NCBI GenBank assembly: GCA_027490995.1
Contig: JAIXWY010000011.1
Coordinates: 124,001-188,000 of the forward strand
Origin: Opitutaceae bacterium
GTDB taxonomy: Bacteria; Verrucomicrobiota; Verrucomicrobiia; Opitutales; Opitutaceae
Direction of reading: 5' to 3'
Length of the DNA stretch: 64,000 nucleotides
Within the stretch, counting starts at the first letter, position 1. Every line of letters starts with the position of its first letter. This document shows positions 8,860-17,668 of the stretch, in pieces. The notes beneath the pieces were generated by a model, which saw only the letters and a program-made list of their open reading frames with translations, did not search any database and was not told the origin of the DNA. The translations under genes were made by a program, and so were the position numbers.

Positions 8860-9230
8860 GCCGAGGTCGGGGGCGCGACGAGCAGGCGTCGAAACTCCGG
8901 GTTTTCCCGCAGGCTCGCAAGATCAGGGTCTTCGGCCATGAACTCGAAGTCGCGATAGCCCAACGCCACTGCGCGGCGTAGCGTGCGGAGCGCATCTGCG
9001 TTGCGTTTCAGCAGGGCGAGGCTGCAGGCCAGGTTGTAATGGGCCGTCGCGTTGTCAGGTTGCAGTCGGACCAGTTTTCGGTCGACGCGGAGGCCATCCG
9101 AGATCCTGCCTTGGCGAGTGTAGAGTCCACCCAGCAACTCGAGGACCGTCGTATCGGAAGGATTGTTACGCAGGATCGACTCAAAGAATCCAGTCTCGAA
9201 GGTCGCATCCGCCTCGCTCTTCTTCGGCAT
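8856..9230 (-). CDS. Small tetratricopeptide-repeat protein
   Basis: A 124-residue soluble protein with about two TPR units: SDTTVLELLGGLYTRQGRIS and the classical ATAHYNLACSLALLKRNADA, followed by a third helix pair. It ends in DPDLASLRENPEFRRLL, a capping segment often seen after the last TPR in proteins of this kind. The role is probably protein-protein interaction; nothing indicates a specific pathway. It lies 11 bases downstream of the Fur-family gene on the same strand, so co-transcription is likely. Confidence 0.82.
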   Translation of the reverse strand: MPKKSEADATFETGFFESILRNNPSDTTVLELLGGLYTRQGRISDGLRVDRKLVRLQPDNATAHYNLACSLALLKRNADALRTLRRAVALGYRDFEFMAEDPDLASLRENPEFRRLLVAPPTSA

Positions 9231-9241
9231 GGCGTCAGGGC

Positions 9242-9736
9242 TCAGCGCGAGCGGTGCCGACAGGTCCCGGTATCGCGGAGGGTGTTGCAGTGCGCGCTCA
9301 CTTGGAGCCTCTGGCTGACCGGCGTAAGGCCAAGCTTCGCCGATACAGTGTTGCCGTACCAGTCCATGAACGGGGCGCTGATCTCAAAGATGCGGTCGCA
9401 ATCGAGGCAGACCACCTGCGCCATTTGGCTCTGGTTATTCGCGGTGTGTCGGTAGAATTTCTCGCCCGTTCCAATGTCGACCTCGCGAAGAATGGCGCTC
9501 TCCGTCATGATCGGAAGCGTGCGGTACACGGTAGCCCGCGAGACGGAGTCGTCGATGCGACGGGCCTGATCGAGCAGCTGTTCGGCCGTGAAGTGTTCCT
9601 GCTGCCCGAAGGCGGCTTCGAGGATCGCCAGCCTCTGATTCGTGACGCGGAGTCCCTTCTGGGCTAGAAAGGATTTAAACTGCTGCCGCTGCACCTCGTT
9701 GCTCACGGGAGAGATGTTTTGGCGGGCTGCGGGCAT
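9242..9736 (-). CDS. Fur-family metalloregulator (Fur/PerR-like)
   Basis: The 164-residue protein has the Fur winged helix (about 18-85: [20 protein letters not shown], then [14 protein letters not shown] as recognition helix) and the C-terminal dimer domain. The structural zinc site is visible as [11 protein letters not shown] (Cys110, Cys113) and [12 protein letters not shown] (Cys150, Cys159). It should repress target genes according to iron, zinc or peroxide status. The motifs alone do not separate Fur, Zur and PerR. It is divergent from priA across about 77 bases and probably co-transcribed with the small TPR gene. Confidence 0.9.
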   Translation of the reverse strand: MPAARQNISPVSNEVQRQQFKSFLAQKGLRVTNQRLAILEAAFGQQEHFTAEQLLDQARRIDDSVSRATVYRTLPIMTESAILREVDIGTGEKFYRHTANNQSQMAQVVCLDCDRIFEISAPFMDWYGNTVSAKLGLTPVSQRLQVSAHCNTLRDTGTCRHRSR

Positions 9737-9813
9737 GTCAATGCCGGGTCGCGTCCGCGCGCAGGCTCGCTGCGGGATTGCGGCCTGGCAGGGGAAGGCT
9801 CATTCACCCAGTT

Positions 9814-12051
9814 ATGTTTGTCGGCGTCCATCCCTTGGCAGGTTTCGACAAGCTACTGCATTACCGGGTGCCGGCGGGCCTTGCCGACGTGGTCGCGGTG
9901 GGTAGTCTCGTCCGGATTCCGATCGGTCGGCGCATCACCCTTGGAATCGTTGCGCAGCTGGGACCGCCGACGGACTTTCCGGTCGAGAAGCTGAAAGCGG
10001 TGGTCGACGTGGTGTTTCCGTTCCCGGCGGTAACGGCGGATCTTCTCGGCTTGGCTCGATGGATGTCGACGTACTACGCGGCCCCGCTGGACTCCGTCAT
10101 CGAAGGGTTTCTGCCGGCGGCGGTGCGGGCGGGGGCCGCGATCAAGCAGGAGCGAATGTTGGTGGCCGGACCGGCCTTGAGCGAGGCGGAGGTGGAGGCC
10201 TTGGAGCGGCGCGCGCCGCAGCAGGCGAAACTCTATCGCTTTCTGGCGGGCCAGCGGCAGCCCCTGAAGAAGTCGCTGGTTCTACGTCGGCTGGACGTCA
10301 CGCCGGCCGTTTGCACGGCGTTGGTGAGACGCGGCGTGATCGTCGAGGAGTCCCGCCGGGTCGAGCGTGTGGCCTACGCCGACGAGTTTGCCGCAGCCGA
10401 GGGAGTAATGGCGGCAGCCCCCGAGCTCAACCCCCAGCAGCGCGAGGCCGTGGGTGCGTTGGAGGGATCTCTGGCGAAAGGGGGATTTGGGGTGACCTTG
10501 CTTCACGGTGTAACCGGCTCGGGCAAGACGGAGGTCTACCTGCGGGCCATTGAAGCCACTCTGCGCGCCGGAGGCGGCGTGATCTTTCTGGTGCCCGAGG
10601 TGGCGCTCACGCCGCAGACCGTGTCGCGGCTGCGTTCACGCCTCGAGTCGATCTCGCCGGACCACCGCTGCGTGGTGTGGCACAGTCACTTGAGCGAAGG
10701 GGAGCGACTGGATGGCTGGATGGCGTTGGCCACCGGGGAAGCTCGCGTGGTGGTGGGGGCGCGGTCCGCGGTGTTTGCCCCGGTCCGTGGCCTTCGCCTC
10801 ATCGTCGTGGATGAGGAGCATGAACCCGCGTATAAACAGGACGAGTCGCCGCGTTACCAGGGGCGCGACGTTGCGGTGATGCGGGCGAAGTTATGCGGCG
10901 CGCACTGCATCCTGGGCTCGGCGACGCCCGCGCTGGAAACCTGGGCGAACGCTCGGGCGGGTCGCTACGGTTTATTGCGACTGACGGATCGCGTCGACGG
11001 CCGGGGATTGCCCCATATTCAGGTGGTCGACATGAAGATCGAGGTGATGCGGCAGCGGGGCGCGGCCACGTTGTCGCGGAAGCTGGTCGATGCGATGTAT
11101 GCCCGCTTTGAGCGGCGCGAGCAGACCATCCTCTTCATCAACCGACGTGGCTATTCGTCCTCGCTCCAATGCACCAAGTGCGGCCACACCGAGGAGTGCC
11201 GCCATTGCAGCATCAGCATGACCTATCATCGGACGGACGAGACGCTGCGCTGCCATTTGTGCGGCGACTCTCGTCCCGCGCCGGTGCGTTGTCCGAGTTG
11301 CGCCGCGCCGGACATCCGCTCGCGTGGCTCGGGCACGCAGCGCGTGGAGGAGGCGGTTCGCCGGGTGCTCCCGCGTGCACGGATCGAGCGGATCGATGCG
11401 GACACGATGGCGAGGAAGAACCGCTTCCGTGAACTCCTGGGCGAGTTCCGGACGGGCCGCATCGACATCCTGATCGGCACCCAGATGATCGGCAAAGGGT
11501 TGGACTTCCCAAATGTCACGCTGGTCGGTCTCATCGACGCGGACCTTTCGATGCACGTCCCGGATTTCCGGGCAAACGAGCGCACCTTTCAGTTGCTCGT
11601 GCAGGTCGCTGGGCGGGCGGGGCGGGGTGACCGCGCGGGCGAGGTGGTGGTGCAGACGTTCACGCCGCAATCAGAGACGATTCAGTTCTCGCGGCACGCC
11701 GACTTTGATGGCTTCGCGGAGACGGAGCTGCAGGTCCGGGAGCGCTTTGGTTATCCTCCCTACCGCCATCTGATTCATCACCTGTTCCGCGGACCAAACG
11801 AGGAGAAGCTGCGCTTCTACGCAGAGCAGTGGGCTCGCGCGGTGGAGCAGGCTTTCGGTACTCGGCTGGAGATCAAGGGGCCTTCACCGTCCCCGATCGA
11901 AAAGATCAAGGATCAGTACCGCTGGCAGCTTTGGTACTTCGCTCCGAGTGCCTCCCGGGTCATTGGCGAATTGAACCAACTCCGGGAGAATTTCGCGTGG
12001 CCAGATGACATCGTGCAGATGCTCGATGTCGACCCGGCCAGTCTCGTCTAA
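9814..12051 (+). CDS. priA: Primosomal replication restart helicase PriA
   Basis: This 3'-5' superfamily 2 DNA helicase reloads the replisome at collapsed forks. Its 745 residues are a normal family length. The N-terminal 3'-DNA-binding domain (about 1-100) is followed by the helicase core with Walker A GVTGSGKTE (Lys238) and the DEEH box VVDEEHEP (near 333). The two-zinc cysteine module CTKCGHTEECRHC ... CHLCG ... CPSC lies between about 453 and 500, and GTQMIGKGLDFPNVTLVG plus QVAGRAGRGDR form motifs V and VI. The ATG at 9814 is chosen because it starts directly before the conserved FVGVHPLAGFDK segment. Confidence 0.96.
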   Translation: MFVGVHPLAGFDKLLHYRVPAGLADVVAVGSLVRIPIGRRITLGIVAQLGPPTDFPVEKLKAVVDVVFPFPAVTADLLGLARWMSTYYAAPLDSVIEGFLPAAVRAGAAIKQERMLVAGPALSEAEVEALERRAPQQAKLYRFLAGQRQPLKKSLVLRRLDVTPAVCTALVRRGVIVEESRRVERVAYADEFAAAEGVMAAAPELNPQQREAVGALEGSLAKGGFGVTLLHGVTGSGKTEVYLRAIEATLRAGGGVIFLVPEVALTPQTVSRLRSRLESISPDHRCVVWHSHLSEGERLDGWMALATGEARVVVGARSAVFAPVRGLRLIVVDEEHEPAYKQDESPRYQGRDVAVMRAKLCGAHCILGSATPALETWANARAGRYGLLRLTDRVDGRGLPHIQVVDMKIEVMRQRGAATLSRKLVDAMYARFERREQTILFINRRGYSSSLQCTKCGHTEECRHCSISMTYHRTDETLRCHLCGDSRPAPVRCPSCAAPDIRSRGSGTQRVEEAVRRVLPRARIERIDADTMARKNRFRELLGEFRTGRIDILIGTQMIGKGLDFPNVTLVGLIDADLSMHVPDFRANERTFQLLVQVAGRAGRGDRAGEVVVQTFTPQSETIQFSRHADFDGFAETELQVRERFGYPPYRHLIHHLFRGPNEEKLRFYAEQWARAVEQAFGTRLEIKGPSPSPIEKIKDQYRWQLWYFAPSASRVIGELNQLRENFAWPDDIVQMLDVDPASLV

Positions 12052-12066
12052 GGCCTTGGGGAAGGG

Positions 12067-13590
12067 TCAACCTCCGAGCAACGCGCGGTGTTCGCGGAAG
12101 AGGTCGCGTAGGGTGCTGCTCAGGCGGTCCTGCAATGACTGCAGTTTCTGATAGTGGCGGGCGGGCTCGCGATCGGGAACGCAGCGGCTGGATTCGTTGA
12201 CGGCAACGACGGCGCTTGTGAGCTCGGCGAGTTTGGTCCGCCGGCCCTCGGCCCGGGCGACCGTCCAGGCGGCTTGGAGTGCGCCTCCGAGCGCCGCACT
12301 TTCATCCTCCACCATCGCGACTACGGGGACACCGAAGATGTCGGCCATGAGCTGCCGCCAGACGGCAGATTTGGCGCCGCCGCCGGTGACGCGGATTTCG
12401 CGCGGCTTGACCCCGAGCTGCGCGAGGCGGCGCAGGCCGTAATTCATCCCGAGGGTGACTCCCTCCATGGCGGCCCGCGCAACGTGCGGCGCGGATAACG
12501 TGCGGGCGTTCAAGCCGAACAGGACGCCGGAGCCGGCGGGAACGTTCGGCGTGCGTTCGCCGGCGAGGTAGGGAAGGAGCAGAAGCCCGTCCGAGCCTGC
12601 GGGCACAGCCGCGGCCGCCCGGGCCATCGCGTCGTGATCGAGTCCGAAGAGCGTGCGCACCTGCTCCGTCACCGCGGTGACATTCATCGTGCACAGGAGG
12701 GGGAGCCAGCCACCGTCGGACGAGCAGAAGGCGGCAATCTCTCCTTGGGGATCGATGATTGGCTTGCTCGCGCGCGCGTAGATTGTCCCGCTCGTGCCGA
12801 AGCTGGCTGTCACGACGCCGGGCGTAACGTTGCCGGTGCCGATGGCCCCCATCATGTTGTCGCCGCCTCCGGCCGAAACGGTGATTCCGGCGGGGAGTCC
12901 GTAGTCCGCAGCGAGTGTCGGACGCAGGATGCCGCTGGGTCGGTCCGACGGCGAGAGTGCGGGAAGCCAGTCAGCGAGATTGCGGTCGATGGCTTGCAAG
13001 GCCTCGCGGGACCAGGTGCGGCGACGCACGTCGAGCAGAGCGGTGCCAGAGGCATCGCCGTACTCCATGTGGTAGTTGCCGGTGAGATGGAAGTTGAGGT
13101 AGTCGTGCGGCAGCAGGACGTGCCGAAGGCGCCGGAAGTTCGCTGGCTCGTGCCGCTTCAAATGAAGAATTTTCGGCGCGGTGAAGCCTGGAAGAATCAG
13201 GTTGCCCGTGCGGCGCAGGGCGGCCTTGGGGCCGCCAAGACGGCGAGTGATCACGTCGCATTCCGCGATGGTGCTAGTGTCGCACCACAGCTTGGCCGGG
13301 CGGATTACTTCGCCGCCCGCATCGAGCGGCACGAAGCCGTGTTGCTGTCCCGAGACGCCGATTCCGCGCACGTCGGCAGCGGCTGGACCGATCCGTGCGA
13401 CAACCTCGCGGAGGACCTGGTCGAGCGCCCTTGTCCAATCCGCCGGGTGCTGCTCCATGTGGCCGACCGGAAGCCCCTCGATGAGCTGGTGCGGGGCGCG
13501 CGCGTCGGCGATGACGCGCCGGGCTTCGAGGTCGAGCACCACGGCCTTGGTGCTTTGGGTGCCGGAATCGATACCGATGAAGAGAGCCAT
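12067..13590 (-). CDS. xylB: Xylulokinase (FGGY carbohydrate kinase)
   Basis: Phosphorylates D-xylulose to xylulose 5-phosphate, feeding the pentose phosphate pathway. The 507 residues contain the first phosphate loop IGIDSGTQSTK (Asp8), the substrate segment GQQHGFVPLD, LWCDTSTIAEC, GNLILPGFTAPKIL characteristic of XylB, the catalytic Asp in SAGGGDNMMGAIG (near 244), and the adenosine motif VTGGGAKSAVWRQLMAD. The ATG at 13590 is chosen over a frame extension that would run into cimA. No xylose isomerase or transporter gene is in the window; a related pentulose cannot be excluded as substrate. Confidence 0.92.
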   Translation of the reverse strand: MALFIGIDSGTQSTKAVVLDLEARRVIADARAPHQLIEGLPVGHMEQHPADWTRALDQVLREVVARIGPAAADVRGIGVSGQQHGFVPLDAGGEVIRPAKLWCDTSTIAECDVITRRLGGPKAALRRTGNLILPGFTAPKILHLKRHEPANFRRLRHVLLPHDYLNFHLTGNYHMEYGDASGTALLDVRRRTWSREALQAIDRNLADWLPALSPSDRPSGILRPTLAADYGLPAGITVSAGGGDNMMGAIGTGNVTPGVVTASFGTSGTIYARASKPIIDPQGEIAAFCSSDGGWLPLLCTMNVTAVTEQVRTLFGLDHDAMARAAAAVPAGSDGLLLLPYLAGERTPNVPAGSGVLFGLNARTLSAPHVARAAMEGVTLGMNYGLRRLAQLGVKPREIRVTGGGAKSAVWRQLMADIFGVPVVAMVEDESAALGGALQAAWTVARAEGRRTKLAELTSAVVAVNESSRCVPDREPARHYQKLQSLQDRLSSTLRDLFREHRALLGG

Positions 13591-13648
13591 GACGGAAAAA
13601 GCTGCGCAGGGAAGTCGCGCTCGCGCCGGAGTGCGTAGGCGGGAGAGA

Positions 13649-15226
13649 TCAGGCGCCGGCCGAGGGAAGCGAGAGTAGTTTGTACACCACGGCCTCGCGC
13701 AGGGCTTCCCAGCTGGCATCCACGATATTGTCGCTGACGCCCACGGTGCCCCACACCGCGTGGCCATCCCCGCTCTCCACCAACACGCGGGTGCGGCTGC
13801 CCGCGCCCTGGTTGCTCTCGAGGATACGGACCTTGTAGTCGCGCAGCTTCATCTCGGCGAGCTGCGGAAATTCCTTCTCGAGCGCGAGGCGGAGAGCTTG
13901 ATCGAGGGCGCTGATCGGCCCCGTGGCCTCTGCAACCGTGTGGTAGCTGCGGTCGCCCACGCGGATCTTGACCGTTGCTTCGGCCCAGAGCTCGCCCTTG
14001 TGGCGTTCGATGATCACGCGGTAGCCCTCGACTGCGAAGAAGTCGGTGTGCCGACCCAAGTGCCGTGCGATGAGCAACTGAAGGGATGCGTCGGCGGCCT
14101 CAAACTCGTAGCCGCGGAACTCAAGGTCCTTAAGCTCCTCGATCAATGGCTTGATCGCCTCGGACTTCTCATCGAGCTCGAAACCGAGCTCTCGCGCCTT
14201 GAGGACCACGCTGGAACGACCGGCCATGTCCGAGACCAAGACGCGCGTGCGATTGCCGACGAGGGCGGGATCGATGTGTTCGTAGCTGCTCTTGACCTTC
14301 TGCGCGGCGTTCGCGTGCAGCCCGCCCTTGTGTGCGAATGCCGAAGCGCCGACGTAGGGGGCCTTGGTGTCCGGGCGCAGGTTGGCGAGTTCGTCGAAAA
14401 GCAGCGAAAGCTCCCGGAGCTGGGTGAGATTCGCGGCGCAGGTCGCGGTGGTCTCCAGCTTGAGGAAGAGGCTTGGCAGGATCGTGATGAGGTTCGCGTT
14501 TCCGGTGCGCTCTCCGTAGCCGTTCACCGTGCCCTGCACGAGCCCGGCGCCGCACTGGATGCCAGACAGGCTGAGCGCGACGCCAAGGCCCGAGTCGTTA
14601 TGGCAGTGCACACCGACACGGTCACCGCCGAACTCGTTGACGGCGCGCCCCACGACGGCTTCGAAGTCGCGCACCATCGTGCCGCCGTTCGTATCGCAGA
14701 GCGTGAGATTCGAGGCTCCGCCGCGTAGTGCGGCCGCCAGAGTCTGCATCGCGTAGTCGGGGTTGGCCTTGTAGCCGTCGAAGAAGTGCTCGGCGTCGTA
14801 GATCACCTCGCGCCCCTGAGCGACGAGGTAGCGGATGGAGTCCTCGATCATGGCGAGGTTCTCTTCGGGGGTGGTGCGGAGGATCTCGGTGACGTGCAGC
14901 AGCCAGGTCTTGCCGACGAGCGTGAGCACCGGCATCTGGCTGTCGAGTAGGGTGCGCAGTTGTGGATCCTCGCTGGCCTTCGCGCCGGCGCGACGCGTCG
15001 AGCCGAAAGCGGCGAGCCGGGCGTGTTTCAGGCGAAGGTGGCGGGCCTCGTTGAAGAAGGTGATGTCGCGGGGATTGGAACCCGGAAAACCACCTTCAAT
15101 GTAGTCGATCCCGAACTGGTCCAGACGCTCCGCGATCCGCAGCTTGTCGGTCACAGAGAAGCTGATCCCTTCACCCTGCGTGCCGTCGCGCAAGGTGGTA
15201 TCGTAGATCTTGATGGCCCTCTTCAT
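13649..15226 (-). CDS. cimA: (R)-citramalate synthase CimA
   Basis: Condenses pyruvate and acetyl-CoA to citramalate, the first step of the threonine-independent route to isoleucine. The 525 residues show the DRE-TIM metallolyase barrel with IYDTTLRDGTQGEG (residues 7-20), the metal-binding GVHCHNDSGLG (His207, His209) and GYGERTGNANL. A C-terminal regulatory domain (about 400-525) is of the LeuA-dimer type that binds the feedback inhibitor. Length and the DGTQGEGISFSV sequence fit the CimA2 group rather than 2-isopropylmalate synthase. xylB follows 58 bases downstream. ilvD, which acts later in the same pathway, is about 7 kb away. Confidence 0.93.
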   Translation of the reverse strand: MKRAIKIYDTTLRDGTQGEGISFSVTDKLRIAERLDQFGIDYIEGGFPGSNPRDITFFNEARHLRLKHARLAAFGSTRRAGAKASEDPQLRTLLDSQMPVLTLVGKTWLLHVTEILRTTPEENLAMIEDSIRYLVAQGREVIYDAEHFFDGYKANPDYAMQTLAAALRGGASNLTLCDTNGGTMVRDFEAVVGRAVNEFGGDRVGVHCHNDSGLGVALSLSGIQCGAGLVQGTVNGYGERTGNANLITILPSLFLKLETTATCAANLTQLRELSLLFDELANLRPDTKAPYVGASAFAHKGGLHANAAQKVKSSYEHIDPALVGNRTRVLVSDMAGRSSVVLKARELGFELDEKSEAIKPLIEELKDLEFRGYEFEAADASLQLLIARHLGRHTDFFAVEGYRVIIERHKGELWAEATVKIRVGDRSYHTVAEATGPISALDQALRLALEKEFPQLAEMKLRDYKVRILESNQGAGSRTRVLVESGDGHAVWGTVGVSDNIVDASWEALREAVVYKLLSLPSAGA

Positions 15227-15292
15227 GGGAGGTTGATCGTTGCGGCTGGGGGAGGGTGTGGCAAGGGGGCATTTTGCGCCCGGGCCGGTGCC

Positions 15293-16399
15293 TTAGGCCC
15301 CGTGGAAGGTCCTGACGGCCTCGCATACGGCATGGATCTGGTCCTCCCGGTGGTGGGGGCCGATCGGGAGGCTGAGGACCTCGTTGGCGAGACGCTCGGC
15401 CAGGGGAAACGCGCCGGGTTTCCACCCGAGCGAGGCGTAAGCGCCGGATCGGTGCGGCGGGATGGGGTAGTGGATCTGGGTGGCGATGCCGCGGGCCGCG
15501 AAGAAGGAGCGCAGTGCCTCGCGCCGCGGGGTGCGAACCACAAACAGGTGCCACACCGGGTCGGCCCAAGAAGCGATCTCGGGGAGCAAGAGATCCGGCA
15601 ACGCAGCGAGCCGTTCCCGGTAGATCGCTGCGAGGGCACAACGACGCGCGTTCCATGCGCTGAGCCGGGGCAGCTTGGCACGTAGGAATGCGCATTGCAG
15701 CTCGGACAGGCGCGAGTTCAGTCCGGGCATTTCGTGATGATAGCGTTCGCGCGATCCGTAGTTGCGCAGCGTGCGGACGCGGTCAGCGAGCGCCGAGTCT
15801 GAGGTGGTCACTGCGCCGGCATCGCCGAAGGCACCAAGGTTCTTGCTGGGATAGAAGCTGACCCCGGCGGCGTGTCCGAGTGCGCCAGACGCGATGCCGT
15901 GCGCGGTTGCGCCCTGGCTCTGCGCGGCATCTTCAAGGACAAGAATGCCCCGAGGGTCCGCCAGCGCACGCAGCGCCGCGACATCCGCCGTCTGGCCGTA
16001 GAGGTGTACGGGCAGGATGCACCGGGTGCGCGGGGTGATCAGTGCCTCGACGCGGTTCGGATCGATGTTCCACGTTCGCTCGTCGGGCTCGCAGGGCACG
16101 ATCGTGGCTCCGACATGCGACACGGCGAGCCAGGTGGCGATGTAGGTGTGGGATGGAACAATCACTTCGTCGCCCGGCCCGATCCGCGCGGCCATCAGTA
16201 CCAGCTGCAACGCCTCCAATCCGTTCGCCACCGCAATGGCATGGCGGGCGCCGATGCTCGCGGCATACTCGCTCTCGAAGGCCGCGATCTCCGGCCCAAA
16301 GATGTACCAGCCCGAGTCCATCACTCGTCGATAGGCCGCATCGACCTCCGCACGGAGCTCGTCATACGCGGGCTTCAGCTCGAGAAAGGGGACATTCAC
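15293..16399 (-). CDS. DegT/DnrJ/EryC1/StrS-family sugar aminotransferase
   Basis: PLP-dependent aminotransferase of nucleotide-sugar type; such enzymes make amino sugars for LPS, glycan or exopolysaccharide. The 368 residues start at GTG (16399), immediately before the conserved NVPFLELKPAYDEL. The PLP lysine is in SFYPSKNLGAFGDAG (Lys186), with GDEVIVPSHTYIAT and LEDAAQSQGA also typical. The sequence around ARHAIAVANGLEALQLVLMA fits the VioA/FdtB-like subgroup. It lies 66 bases downstream of cimA's start on the same strand and is divergent from the BchC-like dehydrogenase. Which sugar it aminates cannot be read from the sequence. Confidence 0.9.
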   Translation of the reverse strand: MNVPFLELKPAYDELRAEVDAAYRRVMDSGWYIFGPEIAAFESEYAASIGARHAIAVANGLEALQLVLMAARIGPGDEVIVPSHTYIATWLAVSHVGATIVPCEPDERTWNIDPNRVEALITPRTRCILPVHLYGQTADVAALRALADPRGILVLEDAAQSQGATAHGIASGALGHAAGVSFYPSKNLGAFGDAGAVTTSDSALADRVRTLRNYGSRERYHHEMPGLNSRLSELQCAFLRAKLPRLSAWNARRCALAAIYRERLAALPDLLLPEIASWADPVWHLFVVRTPRREALRSFFAARGIATQIHYPIPPHRSGAYASLGWKPGAFPLAERLANEVLSLPIGPHHREDQIHAVCEAVRTFHGA

Positions 16400-16568
16400 G
16401 ACCCCGGAGTAATGGCCCCCAGGGGGGCCGGAACGCAAGCCACGGCTCGGGACCGCACCGTTTTCGACTCGGGCCCGTGCGCGGTCCAGCGAGCCCGATC
16501 GAATCCACCCGCGCGCGCCGCGTTTTGGACTTGTCGCCGGACAGACGGCGGGACGGGATGCCGGGTTT

Positions 16569-17591
16569 ATGAACGCGCATGCCGTCGTCTTCACGGGTCC
16601 GAATCGAGTCGAGTTCCAACAAATCACCTGTCCAGACCCAGGGCCGGAGGACGTCGTGGTGGCGTTGCACCACTCTTGGATCAGCAACGGTACGGAGGGT
16701 TCTTTCCTGCGAGGCGAGCGGCTTTCTGGCGATGAGGCGTGGCGGCCGGGAGATCCGGCACCCTTTCCCATGGTTGCGGGGTACCAGAAGGTCGGGCGGG
16801 TGATTGCGAGGGGCGCGGAGGCGCGGCACGTTCGCGAGGGCGACTGGGTCTTTGCCTCGATGAGTCGCGTGCACGGCATGTTTGACAACCGCTTCGCCGG
16901 ACATGTCTCGCCGGGGGTATGCGCGATGGATGACGTGATCGCATTGCCTCGCGGACTTGATCCCGTGGCGGCCTCGGGGCTGGTCCTGACTCAGGTCGGG
17001 TACAACTGTGGAACCCGGCCAACGTGTTCGGCGGGAGATCTGGCGATCGTCCTTGGCGATGGACAGGTCGGCCAGTGGGCGGGCCAGACCTTGGCGCGCC
17101 GGGGCGCGCGGGTCGTGCTCGTGGGACGACACGCGGATCGTCTGGCGCGCTTCGCTCCTTTCGGCGAGACCATCTGCGTCGATGCGTCGGATCCCTTTGG
17201 TCTCGCGTCCGTGCGTCGTCTCACGACCGCTCCGGTGGCCGTGCTCGTCGAGACCGTCGGTCAGGTTCAAGGACTTGAGACCTACCGTCCGGAGATGGTT
17301 CGGGGAGGTCAGGTGGTGATCGCCGGTTTCTATCGGCCGTCGGGTGACGTGAATCTCCAGACGAGCCTGCAGGCTTACCGCAATCATGAGTTGTCGTTTC
17401 ATCTGGTCTCCGGGGCGACGCGTCCTCGTCTGGAGGCGACGCTGCAGTGGCTGGCGGAGGGCAAGCTCGATAGCCTAAGTCTGCTCTCGCATCGCTTTCC
17501 CGTTGAGCGTGCGGCGGAGGCGTGGTCGCTGATCGAATCCAAGCGCGAACCCGTGCTTGGCGTGGTCCTCGATTGGCCGGCGTCGCGTTGA
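16569..17591 (+). CDS. BchC-like zinc-free medium-chain dehydrogenase
   Basis: A 340-residue member of the medium-chain dehydrogenase/reductase superfamily. The Rossmann part is visible at about 155-190 (LAIVLGDGQVGQWAGQTLAR). The N-terminal GroES-like domain has SWISNGTEGSFLRGE (about 50-64) and FPMVAGYQKVGRV instead of the catalytic-zinc Cys and GHE motifs. This matches the pattern in bacteriochlorophyllide dehydrogenase BchC (SGISTGTE ... VPGYESVG). No photosynthesis gene is nearby, so it is more likely an uncharacterised non-phototrophic branch acting on another alcohol or sugar. It is divergent from the aminotransferase gene across 169 bases. The fold is secure, the substrate is not. Confidence 0.85.
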   Translation: MNAHAVVFTGPNRVEFQQITCPDPGPEDVVVALHHSWISNGTEGSFLRGERLSGDEAWRPGDPAPFPMVAGYQKVGRVIARGAEARHVREGDWVFASMSRVHGMFDNRFAGHVSPGVCAMDDVIALPRGLDPVAASGLVLTQVGYNCGTRPTCSAGDLAIVLGDGQVGQWAGQTLARRGARVVLVGRHADRLARFAPFGETICVDASDPFGLASVRRLTTAPVAVLVETVGQVQGLETYRPEMVRGGQVVIAGFYRPSGDVNLQTSLQAYRNHELSFHLVSGATRPRLEATLQWLAEGKLDSLSLLSHRFPVERAAEAWSLIESKREPVLGVVLDWPASR

Positions 17592-17668
17592 CCGCGGGAA
17601 ACGGCGCGGAGGGTCCCTTCCTTCTCCTGTTGCACCCGCTGAGGCTTGCTGGCTGACTGCGGGTTCTC

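Noticed and set aside
16400..16568. tRNA or small gene in the gap between the aminotransferase and the BchC-like gene
   Set aside because: No cloverleaf pattern, no convincing short frame; it is best seen as a divergent promoter region.
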